64,000 nucleotides of DNA from Halobaculum gomorrense. GTDB lineage: Archaea; Halobacteriota; Halobacteria; Halobacteriales; Haloferacaceae. How positions within the stretch are numbered: the stretch's first letter is position 1; each line of letters opens with the position of its first letter. The DNA lies in assembly GCF_900129775.1 (NCBI RefSeq), contig NZ_FQWV01000002.1, forward strand, positions 124,001-188,000. Reading direction: 5' to 3'. Positions 26,936-35,659 of this stretch are shown piece after piece. The translations under genes were made by a program, and so were the position numbers. The notes below the pieces were generated by a model that saw only the letters and a program-made list of their open reading frames with translations, ran no database searches and was not told the DNA's origin.

Positions 26936-28210
26936 GTGGCCACCGAACCGCCAGTCGAACGACCGAATCGGGCGGGCGGTCGCGACCCGCTGCTCGAGGT
27001 CGGCGGCCTGCAGACCCAGTTCCCCGTCGAGCGGGGAACCGTCGAGGCGGTCGCGACTGCGGACCTCTCGATCGAACCCGGTGAGATCGTCGGACTCGTC
27101 GGCGAATCCGGCTCCGGCAAGTCCGTGCTCGCCCAAAGCCTCATGGGCATGGTCGAAGCGCCCGGCGAGGTCGTCGGCGGCGTCGTCGCGCTCCGCGACA
27201 GCGACCTCGTCCGCGAGTTCGCCGCGGCGTTCCCCGACGCCGTCACCGACGTGAGCGAGGAGGACCTCGCGCTGGTTCGGGCGGACGAACCCGCGATCAC
27301 CTCCGACGCGGAAGCGGCGGCGACGCTCGCCGGCCCCGGCGAGTTCGTGTTCGTCGAATCGCGCGACGCGGACGGCGATCCCGAGGCGGGCTTCGTCGAC
27401 GTGCGCCGCGCGCCCGAGGCGGCGCTCCAGCGCCTCCGCGGCGGTCGGATCTCGATGGTGTTCCAGGACCCGATGAACTCGATGAACCCGACGCTCACCG
27501 TCGGCGAGCAGATCGCAGAGACCGTCCGACTCCACCAGGACGTCGGCGAGTCGGTGTCGCTGCCGGCGGAACTCAAGCGGAAGATCGTCGGTGCCGCCAA
27601 GAACGGCGAGGCGTGGCGACGCGCCATCGAGATGCTCGAGGCCGTCGAGATCCCGGAGGCCGAGGCGCGAGCGGACGACTTCCCGCACGAGTTCTCGGGC
27701 GGGATGCGCCAGCGCGCCATGATCGCCATGGCGCTGTCGTGTGAGCCGGACCTGCTCATCGCGGACGAGCCCACGACGGCGCTCGACGTGACGATCCAGG
27801 CGCAGATCCTCGACGAACTCACGGCGCTGAAGGACGCGTTCGACACGTCGATCCTGCTCATCACGCACGACCTCGCCGTCGTCGCGGAGACGTGCGACCG
27901 CGTGAACGTGATGTACGCGGGGGAGATCGTCGAACGCGCGCCGGCCGACGAACTGTTCGCCAACCCGCAACACCCCTACACGCAGGGCCTCATCGCGAGC
28001 ACGCCCCGTGTCTCGAACCCGGACGACGAGATCGAACCCATCCAGGGGAACGTCCCCGACCTCATCGACGTCCCGTACGCGTGCCACTTCGCGCCCCGGT
28101 GTCCCGAGTCAGAGCGCGAGTGCTTCGAGCGGGAGCCGGACTTCCGGGAGGTGGGCGAGTCCCACGAAGCGGCCTGCCTGCGGCGCGGTCCGCCGGGTGA
28201 TCGGCTATGA
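26936..28210 (+). CDS. dppD: Peptide ABC transporter ATP-binding protein (DppD type) with insert
   Basis: A 424-residue ATPase. Walker A GESGSGKS (57-64), Q-loop [12 protein letters not shown] (~174-185), signature [13 protein letters not shown] (~248), Walker [13 protein letters not shown], and the C-terminal oligopeptide-transporter domain with [15 protein letters not shown] cysteines. The gap between Walker A and the Q-loop is about 113 residues, roughly 60 more than usual; the extra, acidic segment (~85-160) would protrude from the nucleotide-binding core. GTG start, one base after the dppC stop. Confidence 0.93.
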   Translation: MATEPPVERPNRAGGRDPLLEVGGLQTQFPVERGTVEAVATADLSIEPGEIVGLVGESGSGKSVLAQSLMGMVEAPGEVVGGVVALRDSDLVREFAAAFPDAVTDVSEEDLALVRADEPAITSDAEAAATLAGPGEFVFVESRDADGDPEAGFVDVRRAPEAALQRLRGGRISMVFQDPMNSMNPTLTVGEQIAETVRLHQDVGESVSLPAELKRKIVGAAKNGEAWRRAIEMLEAVEIPEAEARADDFPHEFSGGMRQRAMIAMALSCEPDLLIADEPTTALDVTIQAQILDELTALKDAFDTSILLITHDLAVVAETCDRVNVMYAGEIVERAPADELFANPQHPYTQGLIASTPRVSNPDDEIEPIQGNVPDLIDVPYACHFAPRCPESERECFEREPDFREVGESHEAACLRRGPPGDRL

Positions 28211-29586
28211 GCGCCGACGGCGACCAGGCTCCGGCGGCCGGCTCCACCGGGAAGTCGGCGAACGCGTCGACCGGCGACTTCGCAGACGCGGAGACGGTGC
28301 TGGAGGCCGACGGCCTGGAGAAGTACTTCAGCCAATCCGACAGCATATTCGACCGCCTCCTCGGTGGCGGCGGGAAGGTGCGTGCGGTCGACGGCGTCGA
28401 CCTCGAATTGCGAACCGGAGAGACGCTCGCCGTCGTCGGCGAGTCCGGCTGCGGCAAGTCGACGCTTGGACAGGCGCTGCTCAACCTCCACAAGCCGACC
28501 GGCGGGGCCGTCCGCTACCGCGGCGAGGACATCACCGGCCTCTCCGGCCGCGACATGCGGCCGTATCGGGCGGAGATCCAGATGATCTTCCAGGACCCGT
28601 TGGCGTCGCTCAATCCGCGCCAGACGGTCGGGGAGATCCTCACCGCTCCCATGGAGGTCCACGGGATCGGCGACTCGAAGGCGGACCGTCGCGACCGCGC
28701 CCGCGACCTGCTCGAGCGGGTCGGTCTGGAGGCCCGCCACGTCGACCGCTATCCTCAGCAGTTCTCCGGCGGGCAACAGCAGCGCGTCGGCATCGCCCGC
28801 GCGCTCGCGGTCGAACCCGACGTGATCGTCGCCGACGAGCCCGTGTCGGCGCTGGACGTGAGCGTCCAGGCGCAGATCCTGCAACTCCTGGAGGACCTCC
28901 AGGCGGAGTTCGACCTCTCGTTACTGTTCATCACGCACGACCTCTCTGTCGTCCGGCACGTGGCCGACCGGGTCGCGGTGATGTACCTCGGCGAGATCGT
29001 CGAGACCGCGCCGACTGACGCCCTGTTCGAGACGCAACACCACCCCTACTCGGAGGCGCTGCTGTCTGCCGTCCCGCGGATCGACCCCGACGCCCGCGGC
29101 GGGCGTATCGTGCTCGAAGGGAACGTTCCCTCGCCGATCAACCCTCCCGAAGGCTGTCGGTTCCACACCCGGTGTCATCGGGTGATCCCGCCGGCCGACT
29201 GGGAGGCCGACCAGGCGGCGTTCCGACGGGCGTTCACCTTCCGCAACCGCGTCGAGTCGGGCGCGGTCGACCCCGAGGCCGCCCGCCGCCGCCTCGAGGC
29301 GGAGGGCGAACCGAGCGACGACGACGCGGTCGCGGCGCACCTCCTCGAGACGTCGCTCCCGGGATCGCCGTCGGACCTCCCGTCGGCGACCCGCGAGGCC
29401 CTCGAGGAGGCGGCCGACCTGCTCGTCGCCGGCGACGAGGCGGACGCGGTCGATCGGCTCGCGTCCGTGCTCTCGTCCCCGTGTCAAGACGAGACGCCGG
29501 CGGTCGTCGAACCGGATCCGGACCGGACGGCGGCGTGTCACCGCACAGACCCGGACGCGCCGGGATCGCCGCCTGCGGACGACTGA
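28207..29586 (+). CDS. dppF: Peptide ABC transporter ATP-binding protein (DppF type)
   Basis: A 459-residue partner ATPase. Walker [10 protein letters not shown] (78-86), Q-loop [16 protein letters not shown], signature [15 protein letters not shown], Walker [13 protein letters not shown] and His-loop [12 protein letters not shown]. The family ends near residue 350 with [15 protein letters not shown]. Here ~110 further acidic residues follow, rich in Glu/Ala/Asp, with predicted helices and three cysteines ([15 protein letters not shown]). The ATGA overlap with dppD ends the operon. Confidence 0.93.
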   Translation: MSADGDQAPAAGSTGKSANASTGDFADAETVLEADGLEKYFSQSDSIFDRLLGGGGKVRAVDGVDLELRTGETLAVVGESGCGKSTLGQALLNLHKPTGGAVRYRGEDITGLSGRDMRPYRAEIQMIFQDPLASLNPRQTVGEILTAPMEVHGIGDSKADRRDRARDLLERVGLEARHVDRYPQQFSGGQQQRVGIARALAVEPDVIVADEPVSALDVSVQAQILQLLEDLQAEFDLSLLFITHDLSVVRHVADRVAVMYLGEIVETAPTDALFETQHHPYSEALLSAVPRIDPDARGGRIVLEGNVPSPINPPEGCRFHTRCHRVIPPADWEADQAAFRRAFTFRNRVESGAVDPEAARRRLEAEGEPSDDDAVAAHLLETSLPGSPSDLPSATREALEEAADLLVAGDEADAVDRLASVLSSPCQDETPAVVEPDPDRTAACHRTDPDAPGSPPADD

Positions 29587-29686
29587 AGTCCTGTACGGCA
29601 GAACCGACGCGACCGGTCGAGGCGCGACCGGTCGCGACTCCGTTTTCGTGGTGGACGGCTTCGACTCGTCGCCGTCGCCTCACTCC

Positions 29687-29725
29687 CGTCGACTCACTTC
29701 CGTCGACTCACTTCCGTCGACTCAC
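29687..29725. repeat. 14-bp tandem repeat, about 2.8 copies
   Basis: CGTCGACTCACTTC is repeated at 29687-29700 and 29701-29714, then partly at 29715-29725. It lies between two convergent genes (the importer operon and the DUF1028 gene). No stable hairpin terminator is seen beside it. Confidence 0.8.
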
Positions 29726-29753
29726 CGCCTTCGAGCCGCCGCCTCGGCTCCAG

Positions 29754-30434
29754 TCAGTCGAAGATCCGCGACTTCTTCTCCTCGGTGAACTCGCCGCTCG
29801 CGGCTTCGGCGGCCTCGTAGACCCGCCGGAGTTCCGCGAGCGGATCGCCGTGTTCGTCGACGCGGAGGTCGTGGTAGGCCGTCGTCTTCGGCGCTTTCAC
29901 GGCGACCGCCGCCGAGGAGTGGCCGCGCTTGTCGCCGCCGCCGTCGCGCCCGGCGTCGAGCGCGTCGAGCAACCGCGGGACGAGATCGGCGTCGGGGACG
30001 GGGTCGTTCGACGCCGCCTCGGCCCCGTCGAGGAACGCGTCCGCGGCGGCGTCGAGCGTCTCCCCGTTCGCGAGCATGTTGCCGGCGGCCGTGACGCCCG
30101 CGTCTCGACGGACGAGGTCGCCGGACCACTCCTCGCAGCCGTCGCCGGTGAACGCGAAGGCCCCGCCGTCGGCGTCGACGCCGTGGAGTTGTCGGAGGTC
30201 GCTGTCCTCGTCGCGAGCCAGCAGTCCGGGAAGCGCGTCCTCGACGCCGATGTCGTCGAGGAGGGCGATCCCGCGCCGGCCGAGTCGGACGTTCACGAAA
30301 CTCTGGGTGCTGACGGCCCCGCGGTGACTCACGTACGGTGCGAGCGCCCCCACCGCGGGCGCGTCGGTCGCGACGCCGACGCCGAACGCCGGCCCCTCTG
30401 GTGTTTCTGCGCGGACGCAGACTGAGAACGTCAT
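29754..30434 (-). CDS. DUF1028 domain protein (Ntn-hydrolase-like)
   Basis: A 226-residue protein of the DUF1028 family, whose N-terminal sequence (TFSVCVRAETPEGPAFGVGV, APYVSHRGAVSTQS) resembles Ntn hydrolases, with a nucleophile probably exposed after Met removal or at Ser/Cys near the start (MTFSVC). HSSAAVAVKAP is the conserved central block. The family often lies beside peptidases and gamma-glutamyltransferases. It is divergent from the Ggt gene here, 86 bases away. Peptide or amide hydrolysis is inferred. Confidence 0.85.
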   Translation of the reverse strand: MTFSVCVRAETPEGPAFGVGVATDAPAVGALAPYVSHRGAVSTQSFVNVRLGRRGIALLDDIGVEDALPGLLARDEDSDLRQLHGVDADGGAFAFTGDGCEEWSGDLVRRDAGVTAAGNMLANGETLDAAADAFLDGAEAASNDPVPDADLVPRLLDALDAGRDGGGDKRGHSSAAVAVKAPKTTAYHDLRVDEHGDPLAELRRVYEAAEAASGEFTEEKKSRIFD

Positions 30435-30520
30435 ATCCGGGAGTCTGACCGGTGGCGGATAGGCGAACCGCCGAAAGTATTCGGTAACACGCTTTCAGGA
30501 CCGCGGGGGATTCTTTCGGT

Positions 30521-32158
30521 ATGAACGGCCCAGATATCGATCAGTTTTCGTCTCGACGCTCGACGGTGTACGGGCAGCGAGGCGTGGTCGCGACCAGCCA
30601 GCCGCTCGCCTCCCAAGCCGGCGTCTCCGTGCTCGAGGACGGCGGCAACGCCTTCGACGCGGCCGTCGCGACCGCCGCGGCGCTGAACGTCGTCGAACCC
30701 ACATCCACGGGGCTGGGCGGCGACGTGTTCGCGCTGTACCGCACGGCCGACGGCGAGGTCGGCGCGATGCGCTCCTGTGGCCCGGCGCCCGCCGAGGCGA
30801 CAATCGAGAACATGCGCGAGGCGGTCGCGGCGGAGGAGGACGTCGCCCCGGCGGACGCCGAGATGCCGGACACGGGAGCGCACGCGGTGACGGTGCCCGG
30901 AACCGCCCGGGGGTGGGAGGTCACTGCCGAGCGGTTCGGCGAGAAGTCGCTCGGCGAGCTGCTCCGACCGGCGATCCGCTACGCGACAGAGGGCTACCCC
31001 GTCTCGGAGGTCGTCTCCGCGCAGTGGCACCACGGCGAGGACCTCTTCGAGACCGACAACGCCCGCGAGGCGTTTCTCTTCGACGGCGAGGCGCCCGACG
31101 TGGGCCAACACGTCACGCTCCCGAAGCTGGGGGCGTCGATGGAGCTGATCGCTCAGGAGGGCGCCGACGTGGTGTACGAGGGTGAGATCGCCGAACAGAT
31201 CGCCGCCGAGGTGCAAGCGCAGGGCGGCCTCCTCACCGTCGACGACCTCGCCGAGTTCGAGCCGGAGTTCCCCGACCCGGTCTCGACGACGTACAACGGC
31301 ACCGAGGTGTACGAACTGCCGCCGAACAACCAGGGGCTCATCGCGCTGGAGGCGCTCAACATCGCCGAGGAGCTCGGGGCCGGCGAGTACGACTACGACT
31401 CTCCGGAGCGCGTCCACTACTTCTCGGAGGCGCTGAAGCTGGCGTTCCACGACGGCCACCGGTACATCACCGATCCGGAGTTCGAAGAGCACCCGCCGCT
31501 GGCGTCGAAGGAGTGGGCCGCCACGCGCGCCGAGGAGGTCGGTGAGGAGTGCAACGACGACGTCAGCTTCGGCGTCCCGGACGCCAACGCCGAGGACGCG
31601 GACACGGTGCTGCTTTGCGTCGCCGACGACGAGGGCAACGTCGTCTCGTTCATCAACTCCCGGTTCGCCGGTTTCGGCTCGGGACTCGTCGCGGGCGACA
31701 CGGGTATCGCGCTCCAGAACCGCGGGTCGTCGTTCTCGCTCGACGAGGAGCACCCGAACGCGCTCCGGCCCGGCAAGCGTCCGTTCCACACGCTGATTCC
31801 GGGGCTCGTCGACTTCGCGCCGGCGGAGGACGCCCGCGACGACTGGGCCGCCTTCGGCGTCATGGGCGGCTACATGCAACCGCAGGGGCACGTCCAGGTC
31901 GTCTCCAACATCGTCGATTACGGGATGCCGCTGCAGGCGTCGCTCGACGGCGCACGCTGGCGCTACCGGGAGGAGGGGAGCCTTGCGCTCGAACCGCAGT
32001 TCGACTCGCACGTCGCCGCAAAACTCGTCCGCAAGGGCCACGACGTGAAGACGCTCCCGCCGGCGCTGTTCGGCGGCGCGCAGATCGTCCGGAACGAGGA
32101 CGGCGTCCTGTCGGGGGCGACGGAGCCCCGCAAGGACGGCAACGCGCAGGGGTACTGA
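30521..32158 (+). CDS. ggt: Gamma-glutamyltransferase
   Basis: A 545-residue Ntn hydrolase that cleaves or transfers gamma-glutamyl groups and self-cleaves into two subunits. The N-terminal nucleophile of the small subunit is Thr362 in AEDADTVLLCVADDEGNVVS. NVVEPTSTGLGGDVFAL (57-72), HAVTVPGTARGWEV and the oxyanion/substrate loop GSSFSLDEEHPN support it. No signal peptide is seen, so a cytosolic role is likely. Haloarchaea keep gamma-glutamylcysteine as a main thiol, a plausible substrate. It stands beside DUF1028 and the peptide importer. Confidence 0.95.
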   Translation: MNGPDIDQFSSRRSTVYGQRGVVATSQPLASQAGVSVLEDGGNAFDAAVATAAALNVVEPTSTGLGGDVFALYRTADGEVGAMRSCGPAPAEATIENMREAVAAEEDVAPADAEMPDTGAHAVTVPGTARGWEVTAERFGEKSLGELLRPAIRYATEGYPVSEVVSAQWHHGEDLFETDNAREAFLFDGEAPDVGQHVTLPKLGASMELIAQEGADVVYEGEIAEQIAAEVQAQGGLLTVDDLAEFEPEFPDPVSTTYNGTEVYELPPNNQGLIALEALNIAEELGAGEYDYDSPERVHYFSEALKLAFHDGHRYITDPEFEEHPPLASKEWAATRAEEVGEECNDDVSFGVPDANAEDADTVLLCVADDEGNVVSFINSRFAGFGSGLVAGDTGIALQNRGSSFSLDEEHPNALRPGKRPFHTLIPGLVDFAPAEDARDDWAAFGVMGGYMQPQGHVQVVSNIVDYGMPLQASLDGARWRYREEGSLALEPQFDSHVAAKLVRKGHDVKTLPPALFGGAQIVRNEDGVLSGATEPRKDGNAQGY

Positions 32159-32204
32159 AACGGAGCGCGCCCCGCATCGGCGAGCCGCACCGATGCAATG
32201 AGGG

Positions 32205-32211
32205 TTTATCA
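32205..32211 (+). promoter_or_regulatory. TATA box before the truncated lipoprotein ORF
   Basis: TTTATCA is centred about 27 bases before the ATG at 32235, the spacing of a leaderless haloarchaeal promoter. It suggests the short lipoprotein-like frame is, or recently was, transcribed. Confidence 0.5.
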
Positions 32212-32234
32212 GCCGTCGCCGCCAACCTCGGGCC

Positions 32235-32525
32235 ATGCGAGACCCGCTCACACGCCGCGACGCCCTCCGCGCGATGACCGCCGCAGGGCTGACCGGACTG
32301 ACCGCTGTCGCCGGTTGCGCCGGAGCGCCCGCCGCTTCGTCTGCCTGTCCCGTCCTTCGCCCGTCTGTTCCGTTCGGCCTGCTTTCCTCCGTTCGTTCGG
32401 CGGTCGAACCGCGGCGGATCTCTGGAAGTCGCAGGCGCGGTCGCGGCGGCAGTGCGGCGACGTCGCGGCGGCGGTGCGGCGACGTCGCTGCGGCGGTGTG
32501 GCGACGTCGCGGGCGCGGGATTTAA
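32235..32525 (+). pseudogene. Tat lipoprotein remnant (signal peptide without mature domain)
   Basis: The first ~30 residues are a textbook Tat/lipoprotein leader: LTRRDALRAMTAAGLTGLTA with lipobox VAGC at Cys31. After APAASSACP the frame becomes arginine-rich, low-complexity sequence and runs through a 22-base tandem repeat whose length is not a multiple of three. No homology-like mature domain follows in any frame before the next gene. It is read as a decayed or truncated lipoprotein gene with a surviving promoter, and a very short lipopeptide is the alternative. Confidence 0.5.
32452..32515. repeat. 22-bp tandem repeat, about 2.9 copies
   Basis: GTGCGGCGACGTCGCNGCGG-type units at 32452-32473, 32474-32495 and 32496-32515, differing at a few positions. 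The GCGACGTCGC core of each copy is a perfect ten-base palindrome, so three possible hairpins or protein sites stand in a row. The array ends just before TTTAATC at 32520, the likely TATA region of the next gene. Confidence 0.8.
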
Positions 32526-32550
32526 TCCCGCGCGCCCCCTCTCGCCGGTC

Positions 32551-33072
32551 ATGCGGCGCATCTACGAGTCGGAGGCCCTCCGGCGGGACGACGACGACCC
32601 CTTCTCGCCCAACGAGAGCGACACGGCTGACGGCTCACACGTCAACTGGACGAACGTGAGCCACGCGCTGTTCCCGTCGAGCCTGCGAGCCCGCGCCATC
32701 GCCGTCGACGTGGAGACGGACAAGTCGCGGTACGCCCCCGACGAGCCGGTCCGGTTCCAGGCGACCTTCCGCAACCGCCTGCCGCTGCCCGTCTCGCTGG
32801 TGACGGAGACGCCCCTTCGGTGGACCTGGACCGTGGACGGCCTGCCGGAGGCGTCCGAGGTGTACGAGCCGCCGGAGCCGAAGCGGACCCGGTTCGATTT
32901 CGCCCGGAGCGAGCGCAAGCGGTTCCACCGCCGGTGGCCCCAGCGGATCCGCGAGCGCGAGGACGAGTGGCGGGCCGCCGACCCCGGCGAGCACACCATC
33001 ACGGTGCGGATCGGTGCCGTCGACGGGGCCGACCACCTCGTCGCCGAGGAGACGTTCACGGTCGAGCGGTAG
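32551..33072 (+). CDS. Conserved haloarchaeal beta-sandwich protein (DUF7974-like)
   Basis: A 173-residue protein with an Ig-like pattern: IAVDVETDKSRYAPDEPV, then FQATFRNRLPLPVSLVTE, and a C-terminal GEHTITVRIGAVDGADHLV strand set. The central WTWTVDGLPEASEVYEPP and basic FDFARSERKRFHRRW segments are distinctive. Such proteins are widespread in haloarchaea without known function; no signal peptide is present. ATG at 32551 is chosen over the in-frame repeat-derived extension. TTTAATC lies about 30 bases upstream. Confidence 0.75.
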   Translation: MRRIYESEALRRDDDDPFSPNESDTADGSHVNWTNVSHALFPSSLRARAIAVDVETDKSRYAPDEPVRFQATFRNRLPLPVSLVTETPLRWTWTVDGLPEASEVYEPPEPKRTRFDFARSERKRFHRRWPQRIREREDEWRAADPGEHTITVRIGAVDGADHLVAEETFTVER

Positions 33073-33140
33073 CCCGCGGACGGTCGCGAGCGTCGACAGT
33101 TGCGTGCGTCGTCGCCGCGAGCGCGGTCGTCGCTGTCACC

Positions 33141-33320
33141 GTGGCTGTTGTCGCCGTGGCTGTTGTCGCCGCGGCTGTCGTCGTCGCGGCTGCCGTCGCC
33201 GTGGCTGTCGTCGTCGCGGCTGCCGTCGCCGTGGCTGTCGTCGTCGCGGCTACCGTCGCCGCGGCTGTCGTCGTCGCGGCTACCGTCGCCGCGGCTGTCG
33301 TCGTCGCGGCTGCCGTCGCT
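33141..33320. repeat. Minisatellite: two 15-bp then five 30-bp units
   Basis: Two perfect 15-base units (33141-33170, GTGGCTGTTGTCGCC) are followed by five 30-base units (33171-33320) of the form GTGGCTGTCGTCGTCGCGGC plus TGCCGTCGCC, with a few substitutions. All periods are multiples of three. Read on the minus strand from an ATG at 33323 they would encode Ser-Arg-Asp-Asp-Asp-Ser-Arg-Gly-Asp-Gly repeats, but that frame then runs antisense through the upstream gene, so coding is doubtful. It fills the interval between that gene and trmY. Confidence 0.9.
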
Positions 33321-33392
33321 CATCGAACGGTCTCGTCGCTCCTTCCTCGCCGAGTCGGCGGAGCTAAGCCGTCCGCCTCCGCCCCTTGGACC

Positions 33393-33983
33393 ATGCGCCA
33401 GTTCGTCGTCTGCGGCCACGACGCGCCGACGACCCCCGACTTCAGCCTCGACGACCTCGCGGGCGGCGCGGGCCGCCTCGATCTCCTCTGCCGGTGCGTG
33501 AACGCCGGCCTGTTCCTCTCGCACGGCATCCGCGAGGACAGCCGCGTTCACCTCGTGCTCGCCGACGAGTACACCGTCCGCTTCGAGGGCGCGACGGCCC
33601 GGGGGCTCCACCCCGACGAGCGCACGACGGCTGCGCGGGTCCGTGACGCGCTCGACGCGCGCGAGGACGCGATCGGCCACATGCCCGCGGAGGTCTCGCC
33701 CGGTGTGGAGCTGTACCGAATGGGCCTCTCGGAGATCCTCGGTGCGCTCGACGGCACGCTTATTCACCTACATGAAGACGGCGACCCGGTCGCGTCGGTC
33801 GAACCGCCCGAGGGCGCCGTGTTCGTCCTCTCGGACCACTCCGACTTCACAGCGGGCGAAGCGGATCTGCTCGCCGAGCGCGCGGACGAACGCGTCCGCC
33901 TTGGGCCCGAGGCGATCCACGCCGACCACGCGATCGCGGTCGCGAACAACTACCTGGACACCGACGGCTACGAGCGGTACTGA
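33393..33983 (+). CDS. trmY: tRNA (pseudouridine(54)-N1)-methyltransferase TrmY
   Basis: A 196-residue SPOUT methyltransferase that adds a methyl group to pseudouridine 54, giving the archaeal m1-pseudouridine. The start MRQFVVCGHDAPTTPDFSL, LDLLCRCVNAGLFLSHGIR and HLVLADEYTVRFEG are characteristic; the C-terminal knot carries PPEGAVFVLSDHSDFTAGE and LGPEAIHADHAIAVANNYLD. It uses the product of Pus10 (encoded at 16.7 kb) and lies just upstream of a tRNA gene. Confidence 0.95.
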   Translation: MRQFVVCGHDAPTTPDFSLDDLAGGAGRLDLLCRCVNAGLFLSHGIREDSRVHLVLADEYTVRFEGATARGLHPDERTTAARVRDALDAREDAIGHMPAEVSPGVELYRMGLSEILGALDGTLIHLHEDGDPVASVEPPEGAVFVLSDHSDFTAGEADLLAERADERVRLGPEAIHADHAIAVANNYLDTDGYERY

Positions 33984-34086
33984 GGGCTCGACGGCGGATC
34001 TCCTCCCTGCGTCGCTCGGGGCCGAGACCCGGCGGCTGCCCGGGGTTCGGAAGCCTTAACAGAGCGGCTCGCGTCCCTTCGTGTGC

Positions 34087-34159
34087 GGGCCGGTGGGGTA
34101 GCTTGGTATCCTTCGGCCTTCGGGTGGCCGTAACCGCGATTCAAATTCGCGCCGGCCCA
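34087..34159 (+). tRNA. tRNA-Pro (CGG)
   Basis: A complete cloverleaf: acceptor GGGCCGG pairs with CCGGCCC (seven pairs), discriminator A; anticodon stem CGGCC/GGCCG with loop TTCGGGT and anticodon CGG at 34121-34123; T stem CGCGA/TCGCG with loop TTCAAAT. The D arm is short with a G-U pair and one T-T mismatch. CCA is not encoded. An AT-rich CCTTAACA about 35 bases upstream could be its TATA box. A minus-strand virus-like region begins seven bases beyond the 3' end. Confidence 0.93.
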
Positions 34160-34165
34160 CTACCC

Positions 34166-34843
34166 CTATATATTATTTGGAGAGTTACCTGACAGGTAGC
34201 CGCCGCTGTGCGGGGTGGTCCGCGCGAGCGCTCCCGCCGCGTCGCCGGTTATCTCGCTGGACTCCTCCGGCTCGTCGAGGATCTCGCTGACCTCGTCCTC
34301 GGAGTAGCCGCAGGCGTTCTAGAGGTACTCGCAGGCGTCTGGGTCGCCGTGCTCGCAGTGGTCGTGCGCGTGGTTGCAGCCCTCTTTCTGCTCGCGAGCG
34401 GCCGCGTTCGCCTGTCGCTCGGCGTCGCGCCCGTCGGGTTCGCATGGGGCGCCGCCGCCCTCGCGTCCGGACTCGCGCATCACCTGGCGGTGTTCGTCGA
34501 CGGTGAGCGACGGATCGAAGTGCGCCGTCCAGTCGCTCACGCCGTGCTTCTGTGCCAGCGCCTTGATCGAGCGCGCATACGGCACGTTCACGCCGTCTTT
34601 CGAGAAATCGATCCGGTCGCGCTCGGCGTCAGTGAGCGGCACCTGGCCGGCCTCGTCCTCGCGCAGCGCCAGCCCCTCGTCCGATTCGGCGCGGGCCTGC
34701 TCGATCAGGTGGTCGGGCGCGTCGCTCACGAAGTGGACCGTCCGCATCCGGGCGTCGTCGTCGACGGGGCAGACGTACTCGTCCCCGTTCTCGCGGAAGC
34801 GGTCGGCCGTCGCCTTCTCGGCGAACTCGATCCCGATGCTCAC
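34166..34843 (-). pseudogene. Virus/plasmid-type protein interrupted by an in-frame TAG
   Basis: The frame encodes 174 residues from MSIGIEFAEKATADRFREN to CEHGDPDACEYL and meets TAG at 34319-34321. The same frame then continues 50 codons (NACGYSEDEVSEILDEPEES to NNI) before the next TAG at 34166-34168. The sequence on both sides is equally protein-like, and the Cys/His-rich segment CNHAHDHCEHGDPDACEYL resumes with a further Cys after the stop, so a likely CAG or GAG codon became TAG. The protein resembles no family I can name. The start overlaps the zinc-finger gene (ATGA). Confidence 0.7.
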
Positions 34844-34986
34844 GCTTCACCTGGGCAGCGGTAGCGGCACACCTCGCGCCCGTCGGCGTCGGTGGTGCAC
34901 ACCAGCTCGTGCTCGGCGTTCGACCGACCGCAGTCCGGGCAGGTGGCCCCGACGCGCAGGGGGTTCCGCTCGTCGGGTTCAGGCAT
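34840..34986 (-). CDS. Small CPxC zinc-finger protein
   Basis: A 48-residue microprotein with two cysteine pairs, CPDC (residues 16-19) and, after a Thr/Asp-rich turn, CTTDADGREVCRYRC. This gives a plausible four-cysteine zinc site of the short CPxCG type that is abundant in haloarchaea and their viruses. The start overlaps the end of the truncated gene upstream by eight bases and its stop overlaps the next gene by ATGA, so the three were one operon. Confidence 0.7.
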   Translation of the reverse strand: MPEPDERNPLRVGATCPDCGRSNAEHELVCTTDADGREVCRYRCPGEA

Positions 34987-35207
34987 TGTCGAGCGACTCG
35001 CCCGTGTACGCTTCGAGCGCCTCGACGGCCGACGCGGGCACGTCGTCGTGCTCCTCGAGATTCCCCGGTTCGCCCGCGCCGCGGTACTCGATCCCGTCGG
35101 CGGTCTCCTCGAAGGGGTGCGGGTACGCCTCGCCGGTCGCGTCCTCGACGGGGACGATGTGGTAGGTGTGCTGTCCGTCCGATTCCTTCCGGTGTAGGGT
35201 AGAAACG
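34979..35207 (-). pseudogene. 5'-truncated gene of a virus/plasmid-like operon
   Basis: A protein-like frame reads LHRKESDGQHTYHIVPVED, then ATGEAYPHPFEETADGIEY and ends AYTGESLDNA at TGA 34979-34981. It is hydrophilic and acidic, like its neighbours. Upstream of about 35200 no ATG or GTG occurs in this frame and the predicted residues turn Arg/Pro-rich, so the 5' part seems to be lost or replaced. The overlap with the zinc-finger start is typical of a compact viral operon. No family recognised. Confidence 0.5.
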
Positions 35208-35344
35208 CATATACGGCTCGTGAAGGTCGCTCGTGGGGGATAACGGCGTCTTGCGACAGTAGGAGAGCGCCCCGGTGTGGACGGTACGCGAGCGTACCGA
35301 ACGACCGGGAGGTTATCATCTCGGGGTCGTTATTTCCGCTCGCG

Positions 35345-35632
35345 ATGAGCGAGACACAATCGGGTAGTGATGATAGAGCCGAGCGGACGGCGCACACCGA
35401 CCGCACGGCCGAGGCGGCGACGGAGACCGGGATGACCTGGTACGAGCAGGACGCGAGCGCGCAGGACTACAACGGGAGCGTGCGTACGGTGTGGCCTCAG
35501 CCGTGGGCGCGGGCGGCGGGCGTCGGACACAAGACAGACGTGACGGCAGTCGTCCACGTGCCGACCGGGGCGATGGTGTCCCTGCCGCCGGGGCTGTCGC
35601 TGGATGAGTTCCTCTCGACGGTCCAGCAGTAG
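35345..35632 (+). CDS. Hypothetical 95-residue protein
   Basis: An acidic N-terminal ~30 residues rich in Thr/Glu/Ala, then a compact segment with VRTVWPQPWARAAGVGHKTD and AVVHVPTGAMVSLPPGLS. Not recognised. It lies directly upstream of the toxin-antitoxin pair and points the same way, 46 bases from the antitoxin start. Confidence 0.6.
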   Translation: MSETQSGSDDRAERTAHTDRTAEAATETGMTWYEQDASAQDYNGSVRTVWPQPWARAAGVGHKTDVTAVVHVPTGAMVSLPPGLSLDEFLSTVQQ

Positions 35633-35659
35633 GACGCCCCCCGAAAAGTTCTCCACCGT

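Noticed and set aside
32562-33767. Minus-strand frame encoding the SRDDDSRGDG repeats
   Set aside because: Most of it is antisense to two plus-strand genes; only the repeat itself looks unusual.
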